Position numbers and translations under genes: made by a program. The notes under the pieces were generated by a model. The model saw nothing but the letters and a program-made list of their open reading frames with translations. It ran no database searches and was not told where the DNA came from. Shown here piece by piece: positions 31,761 through 43,055 of a DNA stretch of 64,000 nucleotides (position 1 is its first letter; each line of letters opens with the position of its first letter). Source of the DNA: Pyropia yezoensis (taxonomy: Eukaryota > Rhodophyta > Bangiophyceae > Bangiales > Bangiaceae); NCBI GenBank assembly GCA_009829735.1, contig CM020620.1, positions 186,001 through 250,000 on the forward strand, in the 5' to 3' direction.

Positions 31761-32595
31761 CCTCCTGCCCGCCCCCCCCTCCACGGGGGCACACAAGGGC
31801 GGCTGTGCGAAGCACCTTGCCCGCCACCTCGGCCCGTGCGCTCGCCGTCCCGGCGACGCGCGTGCCTGCCGCCCCTCCCCCTCCCTCTCGCGCCGCACCG
31901 GCTGCCAGACCCGGTCGATGAGCGCGCCTCCGTGGCGACGCCCACCGGGTGCCGTCGCCGCCGACGCGGTGGCGGGGGACGGGCGTCCATGTGGCGGCGT
32001 CGATTCGTTACCTGCGGGGCTGTGGGCGAGGTGGTGCATCGGCAGGAGCGGCGGCTGTGGGGGCAACGAAACGTGTGGCTCCTCGGGTCCGCCCGTTGTG
32101 GGGGCGGCAGTGACAACACCGACGGCGGCGGCGGGGGCAGCGGCGACAGAGACGGCAGTGGCATCGGAGACGGCCAGCACAGTGGCGACGGTGGCTCGAG
32201 GGTCCACTGCGGGGGTGACCGCAGCGGTCATGCGGGTGGTGGGTGGAGTGGGAGACGGGGTGCGTCCTCGGTGTAGCGTGACGGGGGGGGTTGACCGTCG
32301 CCCACCCTCCTACTCGGTGGGGGCGGGCGTGTCTGTGGCCCTGCCGCTCGTTGCGGGCGGGGTGGCGCATGGCAGCGGCTGCGCCGCGTCCTCTGGCGCC
32401 TCTGATGGGGCGTCGCTGGGCCTCAATGACGACGGTCACGGCGACGTTGAGGCGGCTGCAGCCGCCGCGCCGGCGGCCTTGACACCTGATGGTCAGGCTA
32501 GGCTTGGCGGGCGGGCCGTCCCCTGCGCGTACCGCGGACGTCCTGCAGTGCCGTGCCCTCGGGGGAAGCGTCGGGGTGGCTTGACCAGGCGGCTG
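30041..32595. promoter_or_regulatory. long divergent region, probably 5' part of the receptor gene
   Basis: Between the J-protein (-) and the REJ receptor (+). 30330-30530 is an unusually A/T-rich island with GTAAGT- and GTAAGA-type donors. Further on are CCAG|GTGCGT after an ATG at about 30631, CCCC|GTACGT (31137), and several TTGTCAG acceptor-like sites (about 31040, 31092, 31217, 31387). C30 lies at 31730-31759. The frame of the receptor is open from about 31444 with in-frame ATGs at 31501, 31918 and 32230. Upstream coding exons are therefore possible but cannot be proven. Confidence 0.4.
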
Positions 32596-33412
32596 ATGCT
32601 GCTCGCCGTCGGGACAGCGGCGGCGGTGCTGACGGGCGCGGCGACCGCCACCGAGCAGCAGACGCTGCAAAGAGGGCTGGCTGCTGTTGCTGCCGCTGCG
32701 CCACCCGTGCTGCTTTTGGACGGCGGGATCCTTGGGGCGGAGAACGCGGCGGCGTTGCCGATGCTGGGGCGAGCGACGCTTACGGTACCGTACAGTGGCG
32801 CCGATTATGACGACCTTGACGGTGGCCTGCGGCAGACCACAACGGGGGGCACCCAGCCGCCCTTTCCTTTCGGTTTGTCCAATGGCCAGTCGTCAGTGAC
32901 GCTGGTGCAGGTCAACGGGTCTGCAGAGACGACCATCACTTACTTTTTTCGCCCCGAGGCGGGCCTAACTCTGGAAGACTATGACCGGGTGTTTTTGTCA
33001 TCTGACACTGGGGTGCTGGTGCCTACGGCGGACGTGGCGGTTGCCGAGGCGATTCTGGACAACTCGACGGGCTCGCCAGTGTACAACCTGACGCTGTCGT
33101 TTGACTTCTCGCGGTTTGTGGGGCAGACCCAGTTCACCTTTGACTTGGTGAACAGGGAGACTGGCGAGTCCGTACCGGGCAGCTCGCCGTCTCAGACAGA
33201 CTTCACGATTTCGGGACTGACCCTCTACACCGAGACGACAACGACCTCAACGCCGACGGATGGGGGACCGCCGGTGGTAACCGTGAACCGGGAAGTGGTC
33301 GGCGGCGACGGGCAGCCGCTGACCATAGACTGGGAGACGGCGGCCACCATACCGCAGGTCACCCTCATTGGCTTTATACAGTACGTGAATGGCAGCAACT
33401 CAACGGTGACTA

Positions 33413-33443
<31 letters not shown>

Positions 33444-36400
33444 GCAGCCTCTGCCCCTTTCTGATATTGACTTCTCTTTTGGCCGCCAGCCTCTGGACAG
33501 TGGGGTCGTGCCGGGGGGACCCGCCTCCCCCGTAGCTCACGACGCGAATGCGTGTCCCATTGACGGGGGCACGTGGAACGGGTCGGCGGTGCAGCTGGCG
33601 CCGGGCTGCGGCATCGGCTTTGCGGACGATGACGGCGTGCAGCTGGGCATCACGCTGCAGCCGTACCGCCCCGGTCCTGTGCAGCTGGTCTTTAAGTGGC
33701 CCGAGCTGACTGACGGCACTGAGCTGGACGACATCCAGTTCGAGACGTTTGTCGACGTGGAGGTGACGGGCACTCCTCCGCCTGTGGTGCTCGCCATCTC
33801 CCCATCCTCTGCCCTCGCGCCCGAGGGCGACGAGGACGTCACGCTGACTGTGCTCAACACACAGCCCAACATGACGTTCAACGTCTTGGTAGGCGGGGAG
33901 TTTGGGTTTCCCCAGGCCGATGGTGCCAGCTCGTACGTGGACCGTGGCGACGGTATGCAGACGGTGACGGTTGTGAGCTCACCCGGTGAGGGTAACAACC
34001 TCAACTGGACCCTGACCGTGACGACCACGCCCGCCCCTGACGGCACTGGTGTGCCGGGCACGCCCGTGGTGGTCGACGCGGTGGACCTCACCAGACCGCC
34101 CTTCTTGTTCAACTATCTCAACGCCAACGTGACGCTGGATGGGATATCGCCCAACTCGGGGCCCGAGGAAGGGGGCACCATCGTCACGTTGACCGGGGAC
34201 TTTCCCGACTTTGACAAGGACGGCACTGGGGAGATCCTGTTTAACAACAGGCCAATCGGGCCCGAGTACATCATCAGCGGCAATGACAACACGATTGTCT
34301 TTCGAGTGCCTCCGCGGGTGGAGGTCGGCGAAGGGTTCACCTATTCGGTTTCGGTGGAGGTTGGCAAGTACCAGTCTGCCGGACTGCTGTTCACGTTCAT
34401 CCAGGCGCAGCCGTCGCTGTCCATTTTGGTCACAGGTGGCAGCTTTGACTCGGGCAACAGGCGGTACAACATTGGACGTTGCAACAATGCCATCTTCCGT
34501 GCTATCTTGGATGCGGGTACTTTTTCGCAGACGCCAACCTTCTCTTGGCGTCTATTGGACACCAGTCAGACCGATGCGGCCGGCAACTCGGTGGATGTGC
34601 TTCCAGAGGTGGTGGCGGCTAGCAGCACCTTGGAGTTGGGGTCTGTGGTGAACGTGTCATCGCAGACGCTGCTTATTCCCTGGGAGTCATGGCCGGCGCA
34701 GAACCGCGTGTACCAGCTGGTGGTGACGGTGACCACGCGCTTTAACGTGACGGAAGTGACGTCCATCCTCGTGCGGCAGGGCACAGCAGACCTTATTGGC
34801 GTGACGTTGGTGGACCCGGTGCCCCGGTCTCTGGTCCTGCCTGACCTGCCACTGCAAGTGGAGGCCAAGATTGGGACCCCTACTTGCCTGGGCTTGACCG
34901 AGATTGACGAGGAGGTCACGTACGATTGGACGTGGCAGGGAGACGTGTACTCCTTCACCTACCAATCGACAGCGGCGACAAAGAACAACACGACGCCGAC
35001 GCTGCTTGGCCGCGAGTTTAATGTGCCACAGGCTAACCTCACCTACGGAACTTTTTCGATCAGCCTGGTTGCCTACTTTACTGCCAACCAGACCGTGCGT
35101 GGCTCAGACAGCGCGCTGGTCCGCATTGTGCCGGCGCCGCTGCTGTCGCGAATCAACAACGGCGAGGAGGGGCGCACCATCTCGGCGGCGTCGGCGCTGG
35201 AGGTGACGGGTGCCAACTCGTACGACCCAGACATGACCTTCGTCGAGGGTATTTCTGGGACGGGTGCAGGCATCCAGTACGCTTGGTCGTGCGTCACGGC
35301 GCAGTCAGCGGACGGCTTTGTTGGGCTTCGGAACACGAGCGCGCCATGCCCGGCTGAGCTGTTACCTTCGGGGACGACGGCCGAGTCCTTTTCCGTGTCG
35401 GCCGACGCGCTGAGTTCTGTGCGGCTGGACACGGAGCAGTACATCCGGTATGGCCTGGTGGTCCGCAAGGCTAGCATCAGCACCCTGCTCAACGGAACAG
35501 ACGTGGTTGTCCAGCGGCAGTCAGCTCAAGCGGCGGTAACGTATCGGCTTGATCCGGACTCGTCGCTCAGGTTTGAGGAGCTGTCTGCCATTGACATTAC
35601 GAGCAACCGCTCGGATGTTGTGGTTACGCGGCGCATCAACTACTTTGAGGATGTCATCATCCGTCCGCAGGCGGTTGACGATGCAACGAGGTGGACGTAC
35701 CAGCTGCTGGAGCCGGACGAGAATGCGCGGCAATTCCTGGCGCTGCCAAGCACGCGGATTCCGTTTGCTGGTTATTGGGGTAACAACCCTAACGACCTCT
35801 TCACTCGTGAACCCCTGGGCTTACGCGCTGGTGCGCTGCTGCCCAACACGGACTATGTGCTGGCGATCATCTACAACACTCCAGGCTTTGAGCAGAACAC
35901 AGCGCTTGTTCGGCTACGGACGACCGAGGCACCCCAGGTGCGGTTCCCGCCCTTGGTCCAGACGCAAGGCACCGACCAGTCGATTTTCTACGCCTCGGCG
36001 GGCGCAAGCTACGAGAGCGCCGAGTTTAAGTTTTACTTCATTGCCACGGACTCAGACGGCACTGACTTTTGTCTCGACGGGTGCTCGGGGCTGCCGTTTG
36101 TGCAGTTCCAGCTCAAGACGTCGGGCGAGTACACGGTCCGCGTGGAGATGTACGACGCTGAAGGCCGGTCACTGCTGGCTATGGCCATGAACGAGGAGCC
36201 TATTGTTGTGAGCTCGTCTGTGCCGCTCGGCGCCAACCTCACAGTTTTCATAGAGGCTATTGATCGCAGCTTCAAGACGGGCGACCACGCGGGCTACGAA
36301 ATGCTGGGGGTGGACCTGGCCAAGCACATCCTGCTGTCCGGTGGTACGAACCAGACCATTGACAGCGAGATCCTGGCCAACTACACGGCCGGCCTGGAGC

Positions 36401-38409
36401 GCGTCGCCGGCAATGCGGTGCCCAACACTGTGCAAAGCGCCAATTACATCAACACGGCATCATTCTTGGCTCGGTTGACCCCCGACACTGGGGTGGTGTA
36501 CGACGAGCAGACGCTGTACAAGTTGGTGAACATCACTCGGCATGCTATCCTCCGCACCCCCGACTCCCAGGTGCTTCGCGTCATTGAGACGCTGACTGCG
36601 TTCTACAACACGACGCCCGAGCTGGTCCTCTACCACCAGGCGGGTGGCACCACGCGCCGACGCTTGTTGCAGGAGCCCGAAGGCACTGATCGTGTACAGG
36701 CCATCTGGATTGACATGTACAAGTGGCTGGAAGACGCGATCATCTTGGGTGGCCTCAAGACCACGTCGTGTGGCTTTGTTGCCTCCTTTAGCACGGCCAA
36801 TGTCAATGGTACGGGCACGTTTGCGGGCGGACTGTCTTCTTCTCGCCAACTTCGGTCAACGCGGCGGGACTGGGGCTACCCGTTGCGGCAGCAGCAAGGC
36901 GAGAGGGAGCAGCTGCGGGGTGAGATTGTGATCGTTCCCAACGCCACCCTACCCGTGCAACTGCCAGAGCGCTTGGACCCTGTGCTGCTGACAGTGGGCC
37001 ACATGTGTAACGCGGAGCAGGGGAACCGGTTGCAGGCTGGAGATGCCACCTTCACCTGGTGCCCTGAACTTTTCCAGGGTGGCGTTGACAACCTCTTCAT
37101 GTCGCTCGCAGTGTCGCCCGACTTTGTGTACTTGTCCAACATTCAAGGTGGAAAGCCAAGCTACAGCGACCACCTCGTGACAACGCACGTGTCGCGGCTG
37201 GACGGCAACATGCTCGTTGACTCTGCTCTACAGATTGACAAGTGCTACGCCGTGGATGTGCCGCTCAACCAAGACGCAGTGTCGGGGCTTGTCGCGGACC
37301 CAGACGCAGCGGCACGCACCTCCATCACCACCACGACCGTGGACTTGGACGCTTTGGCACTGCACGGTAGCCACTATGAGCACCTGTCGGCGGGTGCAGT
37401 AGCTCCAAACGTGATGAACGACTCGTGGTCACACTGGACCGCTGCAAGCGAACGGCTGAGTGGTGATGTGGAGATGGATGCCGCTCTTTCCGCCGTGCCG
37501 GTTACACGGCAGGTGATTGGTGACATCTATGGACTCAACCTTTACCCAGAGAAGCCGTACGACGTGCGGGACCCTGTGCTCTTCTCCTACTACAGCCCCC
37601 GAACAGACGCCAACTCGCAGACGGAGGTCATCGCGGTACCGCCTGGCACGGTGCGGCAAGCAGGTGACGGCGCCGGGGCTGTGGACTCGACAGTGAGTGC
37701 GCCTGGTCGGGTGTTTGCTAGGGTCACCTCGGATGTTACGGGGCCATGGGTCGTCGGGGAGCGGGCTGTCTGGCTGGGCGGCTCCTTTCTGTTGGAGGGC
37801 TTCGCTCTGACGGCGTGGCAGATTGCGGCCATTGTGCTCGGTCTGCTCTTCTTCATCATTGTGGCCATCATGGCCAGCTGGACGGTTGCGACGCGCTACT
37901 TCTTCGTCATTGGCGCGCCGCCCCCTATGACGGAGGACATGGTGTATCTGGAACGTGATGTGTACGGCCGTGGCACCGTTATTGACGTGAACGATGACAC
38001 GGGCTTCGCCGTCACGGGCGGCTACGAGTACACTGACGACGCGACGGCGCGGTCGATGCTGGGCCCCGCTGCCTTCACGGTCGGCCCCGTCGGCTCGAAT
38101 GAAGACTCGGAGATGCAGGAGGGGGGGTCGTACGAGTTGGAAGACGGGGACGGCGCCAGCGAGGTTGCTGCTGGTGACGGCCTTGACACCGACTCGGACG
38201 AGGGCGGTGACGACGGCGGCGACGACAGCGACAGCATCGCACCAAGCGCGGCGAGCGTGGACAGCGCCGTGATGAGCGCTGCTGGTGGGTCGATGGCTGG
38301 GGCGGCGGCACCCGCGCCGAGCGGCAGCGACATGGGCGACATTGGCAGCATCCGGGAAGGCTCGCAACTGAGCGAGCTGTCATCAGATCCCCAACGAGCG
38401 CCGCAGTGA
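32596..38409 (+). CDS. very large REJ/IPT-domain single-pass membrane receptor
   Basis: 1937 residues from ATG 32596, single exon. A hydrophobic signal sequence (MLLAVGTAAAVLTGAATA) opens the chain. A large ectodomain follows with many N-x-S/T sites and a Gly-rich insert at about residues 274-284. Residues about 511-605 form an IPT/TIG domain (ISPNSGPEEGGTIVTLTGDF). Residues about 610-1110 resemble a REJ (receptor for egg jelly) region, with PKD-like Ser/Thr-rich beta repeats and SALEVTGANSYDPDM. RRRLLQEPEG near residue 1355 is a dibasic site. One membrane span lies at about 1738-1762 (WQIAAIVLGLLFFIIVAIMA), then an acidic Ser/Asp-rich cytoplasmic tail. Polycystin-1 and sea-urchin REJ proteins share the REJ module, but here there is no multi-span channel part and no PLAT domain was seen. 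The start is uncertain: ATG 31918 or upstream exons are alternatives. Function in adhesion or recognition is inference. Confidence 0.75.
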
Positions 38410-39053
38410 TGACGAGGCCGTGGTGGTGGCGGGTGCCTTATTCCGTGGCCACGGGGGAGTCTGTTCCGCGACGCGGGGCATCCGACTGCTGATTTTTTCT
38501 CCCTCCTGTGTGTGTTTCTCTTATTTGTCTTGCTTGCCTGGAAGCTCGGCGAGTAGGCCGGCGCCTACCTGGCGTCTTTGCATTTTTCCTGATAGAGCTT
38601 CATGGTCATGTGGGCCCTGTGAGTGAAAGGCTTGCTTGCATAGGGATTAGACGTGACTGGTACGTACGCTTGACTGACTTCACCATATAACTCTGTACGA
38701 ATGGAAGCGTGTGCGTTGTCCAGCTCGCTTCGGCGTCGGCGGTGTGCTTTTCCGTGCGACCGTGAGCACTCGTCCCTCGCCCGACGCCAGAGGACGGTGC
38801 GGTTGCGAGCGTCCCAGGCCCTGCCGGCCGCCGTTATCCCCCACGCAACGCGCGTCTGTGTGGCTGGCTCTCAAGGGCTGCACAGGATGCCAACACCCGA
38901 GGCAACGCACAGCACCGCGGCAGTTCAAATGGATAGGGCGTCCACCTGTGCTCACGCCAGAGGATCTTTCTTCGCCCTCCTACCCAAGACCGCTCCTCTG
39001 CCCCCCTTAGCCCGCCCCCGCTGTCAACAACAACCAGGCGCAGCAGATGCGCG
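38410..39053. other. convergent 3' spacer
   Basis: Between the receptor gene (+) and bL21 (-). Includes T-rich stretches (38490-38520, 38577-38590) that probably belong to the receptor 3'-UTR. No tRNA or other gene recognised. Confidence 0.5.
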
Positions 39054-40223
39054 TCAATAGGGCGATGTCCGCTTCTCTAGTGGGGGCAGCGCCGAACCCG
39101 CGGCGCGGACCTTGAGGTTGGTCCACTCCTCCGCTGGCGGCAGCTGGTATTCAATCCGCTCCACCCGTAGCCGCGTGATGTGCTGCCGGTGGCCAATGGT
39201 GCGACGGTAGCCCTTGCGGCGTTTGAACTTGACGGTGATGGTCTTGCGGCTGCGTGTCTGCTCCTCCACCACGCAGTGCACGCGGACGCCCGGCACCGTG
39301 GGGCGGCCAAACACCGACCACGTGACGGTGCCGACGAGGAGGGCGGCGCCGTCAAAGACCAGCGAGCTGTTGACCGCGCCGGGCAGGCGCTCTGCATAAA
39401 AGACATCGTCGGCGGTGACCTTGACCTGGTCACCCCCAACCAGGATGACCGCAAATATGCCGCCGCCGCCGCCACCCGCCTCAACCACCGACACGTCCGA
39501 CTCGGAGACGACGGTGAGGAGACCATTTCCTGCAGACGCGTCGCCCGCCCACAGGTGCCGCGGGCCATGGACGCCGAGGACCTCTGGCAGGTGGGCACGG
39601 CCGCTGGCGCCCAACCAAGACGGGGGGGGCAGGATGCTGGTGTTTGCGCCAAGGGGAGCACCGGGGGGGATGGCCACGGGGGTGGCAACACCGTCGCTGC
39701 CGTCGCCGCCGCCGTCGCGGCTATCCGGGACGGTCGGCAGAGCGTCGGCCGCGACGCGCTCGTACAACCCAAAGGTGCTCATGTCAATGCCACGGCCGCC
39801 CCAGTCCACGCCCAGATCATTGCGTGGTGGCGGTGGCGGCGGCCACACCTCTGCCTCTGCCGACGCCGCAGCCGCATCCGCAGACGGAACAGCACCGGTG
39901 GGCGGGGAGAGGGGGGAGGGGGAGAGGGCGACACCGCCGCTCGTCAGCCGCCGGCACGGGGCCGCCCAGGTCAGCGGGGATGGCGACGGCAGTGCGGAGG
40001 CCAACCCGCCCGCAGGGGGGAATGGCGCCCCAGAGGGGAGGGCGCCCCCGGGACGGCCTCCAGGGTGGGCGCCGCTGCCCCCACCGTCGCCGCCGCCGCC
40101 GCCGCCTGTTGAATGGAAGCCTGCCGCGGAGGCCGCGGCAGCCGCCGTCGTGCCGAGCCGGTGGCGACAGGCGCCGCGCGCTGCCGCCGATGCAGCCGCT
40201 GCTGCTGCCCGGGAGGCGAGCAT
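39054..40223 (-). CDS. organellar ribosomal protein bL21, probably mitochondrial
   Basis: 389 residues. The C-terminal domain (from about residue 256) is bL21: IFAVILVGGDQVKVTADDVF, SLVFDGAALLVG, VRVHCVVEEQTRSRKTITVK, then the rRNA-binding FKRRKGYRRTIGHRQHITRL. bL21 sits at the base of the large subunit next to bL20 and 23S rRNA. The long N-terminal part begins MLASRAAAAAASAAARGACR, an Arg/Ala presequence, then a Gly/Pro/Ser linker. Red algal plastid genomes normally keep rpl21, so if this is a red alga the nuclear copy is more likely mitochondrial (inference). ATG 40223 was chosen because it follows a CT tract on the coding strand (40225-40270); the frame stays open upstream to 40430 but without better support. 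Confidence 0.85.
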   Translation of the reverse strand: MLASRAAAAAASAAARGACRHRLGTTAAAAASAAGFHSTGGGGGGDGGGSGAHPGGRPGGALPSGAPFPPAGGLASALPSPSPLTWAAPCRRLTSGGVALSPSPLSPPTGAVPSADAAAASAEAEVWPPPPPPRNDLGVDWGGRGIDMSTFGLYERVAADALPTVPDSRDGGGDGSDGVATPVAIPPGAPLGANTSILPPPSWLGASGRAHLPEVLGVHGPRHLWAGDASAGNGLLTVVSESDVSVVEAGGGGGGIFAVILVGGDQVKVTADDVFYAERLPGAVNSSLVFDGAALLVGTVTWSVFGRPTVPGVRVHCVVEEQTRSRKTITVKFKRRKGYRRTIGHRQHITRLRVERIEYQLPPAEEWTNLKVRAAGSALPPLEKRTSPY

Positions 40224-41278
40224 GGCAGCCAAGAGAGAGAGAGGGGGGGGGGGGAGAGGTGAACGGGAGGAAGGGCTGCGTCTTACGAACAAGAATTTCC
40301 CACCCGCCAGACACGAGGGGAGGTGGATCTGAAGGCGGGGCGGGCGGGGATGCAGCCACGGTGTGCGAATGGCTGCCGTCACAGAAAAGAAGATGAGGGA
40401 AAAAGGAAGGAAAAAAAAAGGGCACCACACCTGGGACGGGCCGCAACGCAGAAGAGGTAGAGCTATACAGGTGCAGGAGGAGACCGCCGCGGCGGCAAGC
40501 GGCCGCCGGAGGTCGATGCAGAGACGAAGGCGATGATCAGCAGGACGTGGTGGGTCTTAGCCGTCGTCCGGCACTATGTACACGGGTCGCACGCCGAGGA
40601 ATCGCAACGGTCGAGGCGTTGAAATGTTAAGTCGTAATTGAATCGTGGCCTGCTTATCAGAAATCTTTAGGGTACTTCCGCCAACGTGGACCAACGTCCA
40701 GCGAGCATTTTCAGGGTTTCAGTATCAATCATCCTGGGGTCCACTCGCCGTCCACTCCTGGTCCAGAATTATTTTTGGTTGTGACGCAGTGATGCTGTGT
40801 GCCGTTACGCATGGTCATTGCCGGGACCTGCGGGTGAGGGGACGATTGAAATGAAGCACCGCCCGTCACGCCTACGGTGCGTGGCGGCACGAGAGCGCTC
40901 GGGGAGGAACGACCTCGGGCGCCATGAGCGTTGGTCACAAGGGGCGGATGGGCGGCGGGGGCAGGAATCTGCCTACCGCCTTGCTCGCTGGTGCGGCACG
41001 TTGCCTGACGTCGTCCTCCCTCCCACCCCCTGAGGCATCCTCTTGGTCCGTTTCCTCGCCACTTCCGCTGCTCCCTACGCCTCTTCCAGTCATCCAGTCT
41101 CCTCGTCGCCTTCCTGTTTCTGCCGCTCTAGGCTTAGGGCCTCTCCTGGTCGACGCCCCCGCTGTTGTGACCCACCGCCTCTCTCTTCTACCCCACTCGG
41201 AGTTGTCTGGGCTTCTTTACGCGTTCTGGGTCCGTTGCTGCAACTGCGGGGAACCTCTTGATACTGCTGCCGCCCGTC
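40224..41278. promoter_or_regulatory. divergent promoter region of bL21 and the PDI gene
   Basis: 40225-40270 is a GA tract on + (CT leader of bL21). 41020-41270 is pyrimidine-rich on + and leads to the PDI start. Between them, 40600-40860 is closer to average composition with no recognised gene. Confidence 0.45.
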
Positions 41279-42736
41279 ATGCGTCTCTCGGCCTTTGACC
41301 TGTTTCGCAAGGTCCCCCGGGACTTGACCCACACCACCGCTCACGGCGGGGTGCTGTCGGTGGTCGCCTTTTCTGTCCTGGGCCTCCTCTTCTTCTTTGA
41401 GACATGGAGCTACCTGGCCGGCTCCACCAGCACCTCCATCGTCCTTGACGACAATGCCGACGCTCTGCTGCAGGTCAACATCGCCTTACGTTTCCTTGAG
41501 CTCCCTTGCGCGTTTGCAACCGTCGAGCTGTGGGACTATTTCGGGACCAACCGCCTGGACGTGACCGCGGACGTGCGGAAAGTGCGCGTGTCGGGGGTCC
41601 ACGGCGAGCACGTGCTAAGTGGGGAGTACTCGGACCGCACCTTTGATGGCGCTCCGCACGTGGAGCCCCGCATCGCGGCTGGGCTGCCAGTACCGCGGGC
41701 CATGGCCGCCCCCCACCCGATGCTGGACACTTTGACCGAGGCGGACTTTGAGGCGCGCCTCGAGGGGGACCCCCTCGCGTTTGTGGCCTTTGTTGTTGCC
41801 TGGTGCGGCTACTGCCGTTCGGTCGCATCCACGTGGTCGGCGCTGGCCGAGCAGGCCGCCGCTGGCGCCGTACCTGCCACCATTTACGTTGTTGACTGCG
41901 TGCTGTCGGAGAAGCTGTGTGCGACGCAGCACATCCGCGGCTACCCGACGCTGCGCTTGTACCACCATGCCCTGGCGACCGCCGAAGACTATACGGGGGA
42001 GCGCAGCGTTACGGCGCTGACCGCGTACGCCCGGGAGCATGCCAAGCTCCCCGAGGCGGCCCGCGCCGCGACGGTGCGGGTGGCCAAGAACGAGGGGTGT
42101 CTAATATCTGGTACCCTGTGGGTGCACCGCGTCCCCGGCGCGTTTCACGTGATTGCCAAGAGCGACGCCCACACCTTTGACGCAGCCAACACAAACACCT
42201 CCCACATCGTTTCCCATCTTTCCTTCGGACAGCCCCTGTCCGCAGATGTGCTGCACAAGGTGCCGCGGGACGTGGCTGCCCACATCCAACCACTCGACGG
42301 TGAGCACTTCATCAACTGGGAGCGTGCACAAAGCCACGCACACCACATCAAAGTGGTTTCCTCTCACTACCGGACGGGCACCCTCATCGCTACCCGCGAT
42401 GTGCTCGGCTACCAGCAGGCCGCCTCATCCATGACGTTTGACGCGGCACCGGCGGTGCCCGAGGCCAAGTTTTCTTACGACCTCTCCCCCACCGCGGTGC
42501 TGATTCAGCGCTCTGGCCGGCGGTGGTACGACTTTGCCACCAAACTGGTGGCCATCCTTGGCGGCGCCTTTGCCGTGTTGGGCCTCCTCGACGGCGCGAT
42601 TCACCGTCTAGAGCGCACCGGCCGCAAGGGCGTGCAGTCGCCCCTGAGCGGCGCCGCCCCGTCCAAGTCGTCTCGGTCGCTGGCGTCTGGGTCACCGGTG
42701 CTGAGCACGCCGTCCCCTCTCACGCGGCGGAATTGA
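41279..42736 (+). CDS. ERGIC/Erv41-46-type membrane protein fused to a PDI thioredoxin domain
   Basis: 485 residues, architecture as in plant PDIL5-3/PDIL5-4 (PDI-C). N-terminal ERGIC part: MRLSAFDLFRKVPRDLTHTT, a membrane span at about 24-46, and LLQVNIALRFLELPCAFATV. A thioredoxin domain follows (about 148-240) with active site Cys176-Gly-Tyr-Cys179 in FVVAWCGYCR and the cis-Pro motif IRGYPTLRLYHH. Then comes the COPII/ERV luminal domain (GCLISGTLWVHRVPGAFHVI, LDGEHFINWE, VKVVSSHYRTG-like) and a second span near the C-terminus (LVAILGGAFAVLGLLDGAIH), before a basic Ser-rich cytosolic tail. The likely role is oxidative folding or cargo handling between ER and Golgi. The ATG at 41279 is the first in frame after a CT-rich leader. 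Confidence 0.88.
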   Translation: MRLSAFDLFRKVPRDLTHTTAHGGVLSVVAFSVLGLLFFFETWSYLAGSTSTSIVLDDNADALLQVNIALRFLELPCAFATVELWDYFGTNRLDVTADVRKVRVSGVHGEHVLSGEYSDRTFDGAPHVEPRIAAGLPVPRAMAAPHPMLDTLTEADFEARLEGDPLAFVAFVVAWCGYCRSVASTWSALAEQAAAGAVPATIYVVDCVLSEKLCATQHIRGYPTLRLYHHALATAEDYTGERSVTALTAYAREHAKLPEAARAATVRVAKNEGCLISGTLWVHRVPGAFHVIAKSDAHTFDAANTNTSHIVSHLSFGQPLSADVLHKVPRDVAAHIQPLDGEHFINWERAQSHAHHIKVVSSHYRTGTLIATRDVLGYQQAASSMTFDAAPAVPEAKFSYDLSPTAVLIQRSGRRWYDFATKLVAILGGAFAVLGLLDGAIHRLERTGRKGVQSPLSGAAPSKSSRSLASGSPVLSTPSPLTRRN

Positions 42737-43055
42737 GATGCACTGGGGAAGGGACCGTCTGCTCGGGAGGCGACAGCAATGAGAGCGGCGGTAGGGGTGG
42801 GGACTGGGAGCAGGGGTGGCGGGATGATGGTTTTTCAGTGGGATGAGAGGCTGACCTGTTGTTCATACAATTTTTTGGGGGTCAGCTGGGTGTGAGGGGA
42901 TGGTGGTGGGCGAGGATGCAAGAATCATGGCTAGTGGGGGCAAGTTGTTCACGTGCACACAGGTACCTGTGACGTTCATGACCTGTCCGTACCACGCTCT
43001 CCACGCCTGGCCTTACCACCGACAATCGCCCACGACGAAAACGCCCCCAAGCCTG
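42737..43055. other. convergent 3' spacer
   Basis: Between the PDI gene (+) and the two-exon unknown gene (-). Nothing recognised. Confidence 0.5.

Noticed and set aside
31444-32595. Full use of the 2321-codon frame for the REJ receptor
   Set aside because: The frame opens at GTG and crosses C30; the signal sequence is only at 32596. Upstream ATGs cannot be excluded but are not supported.
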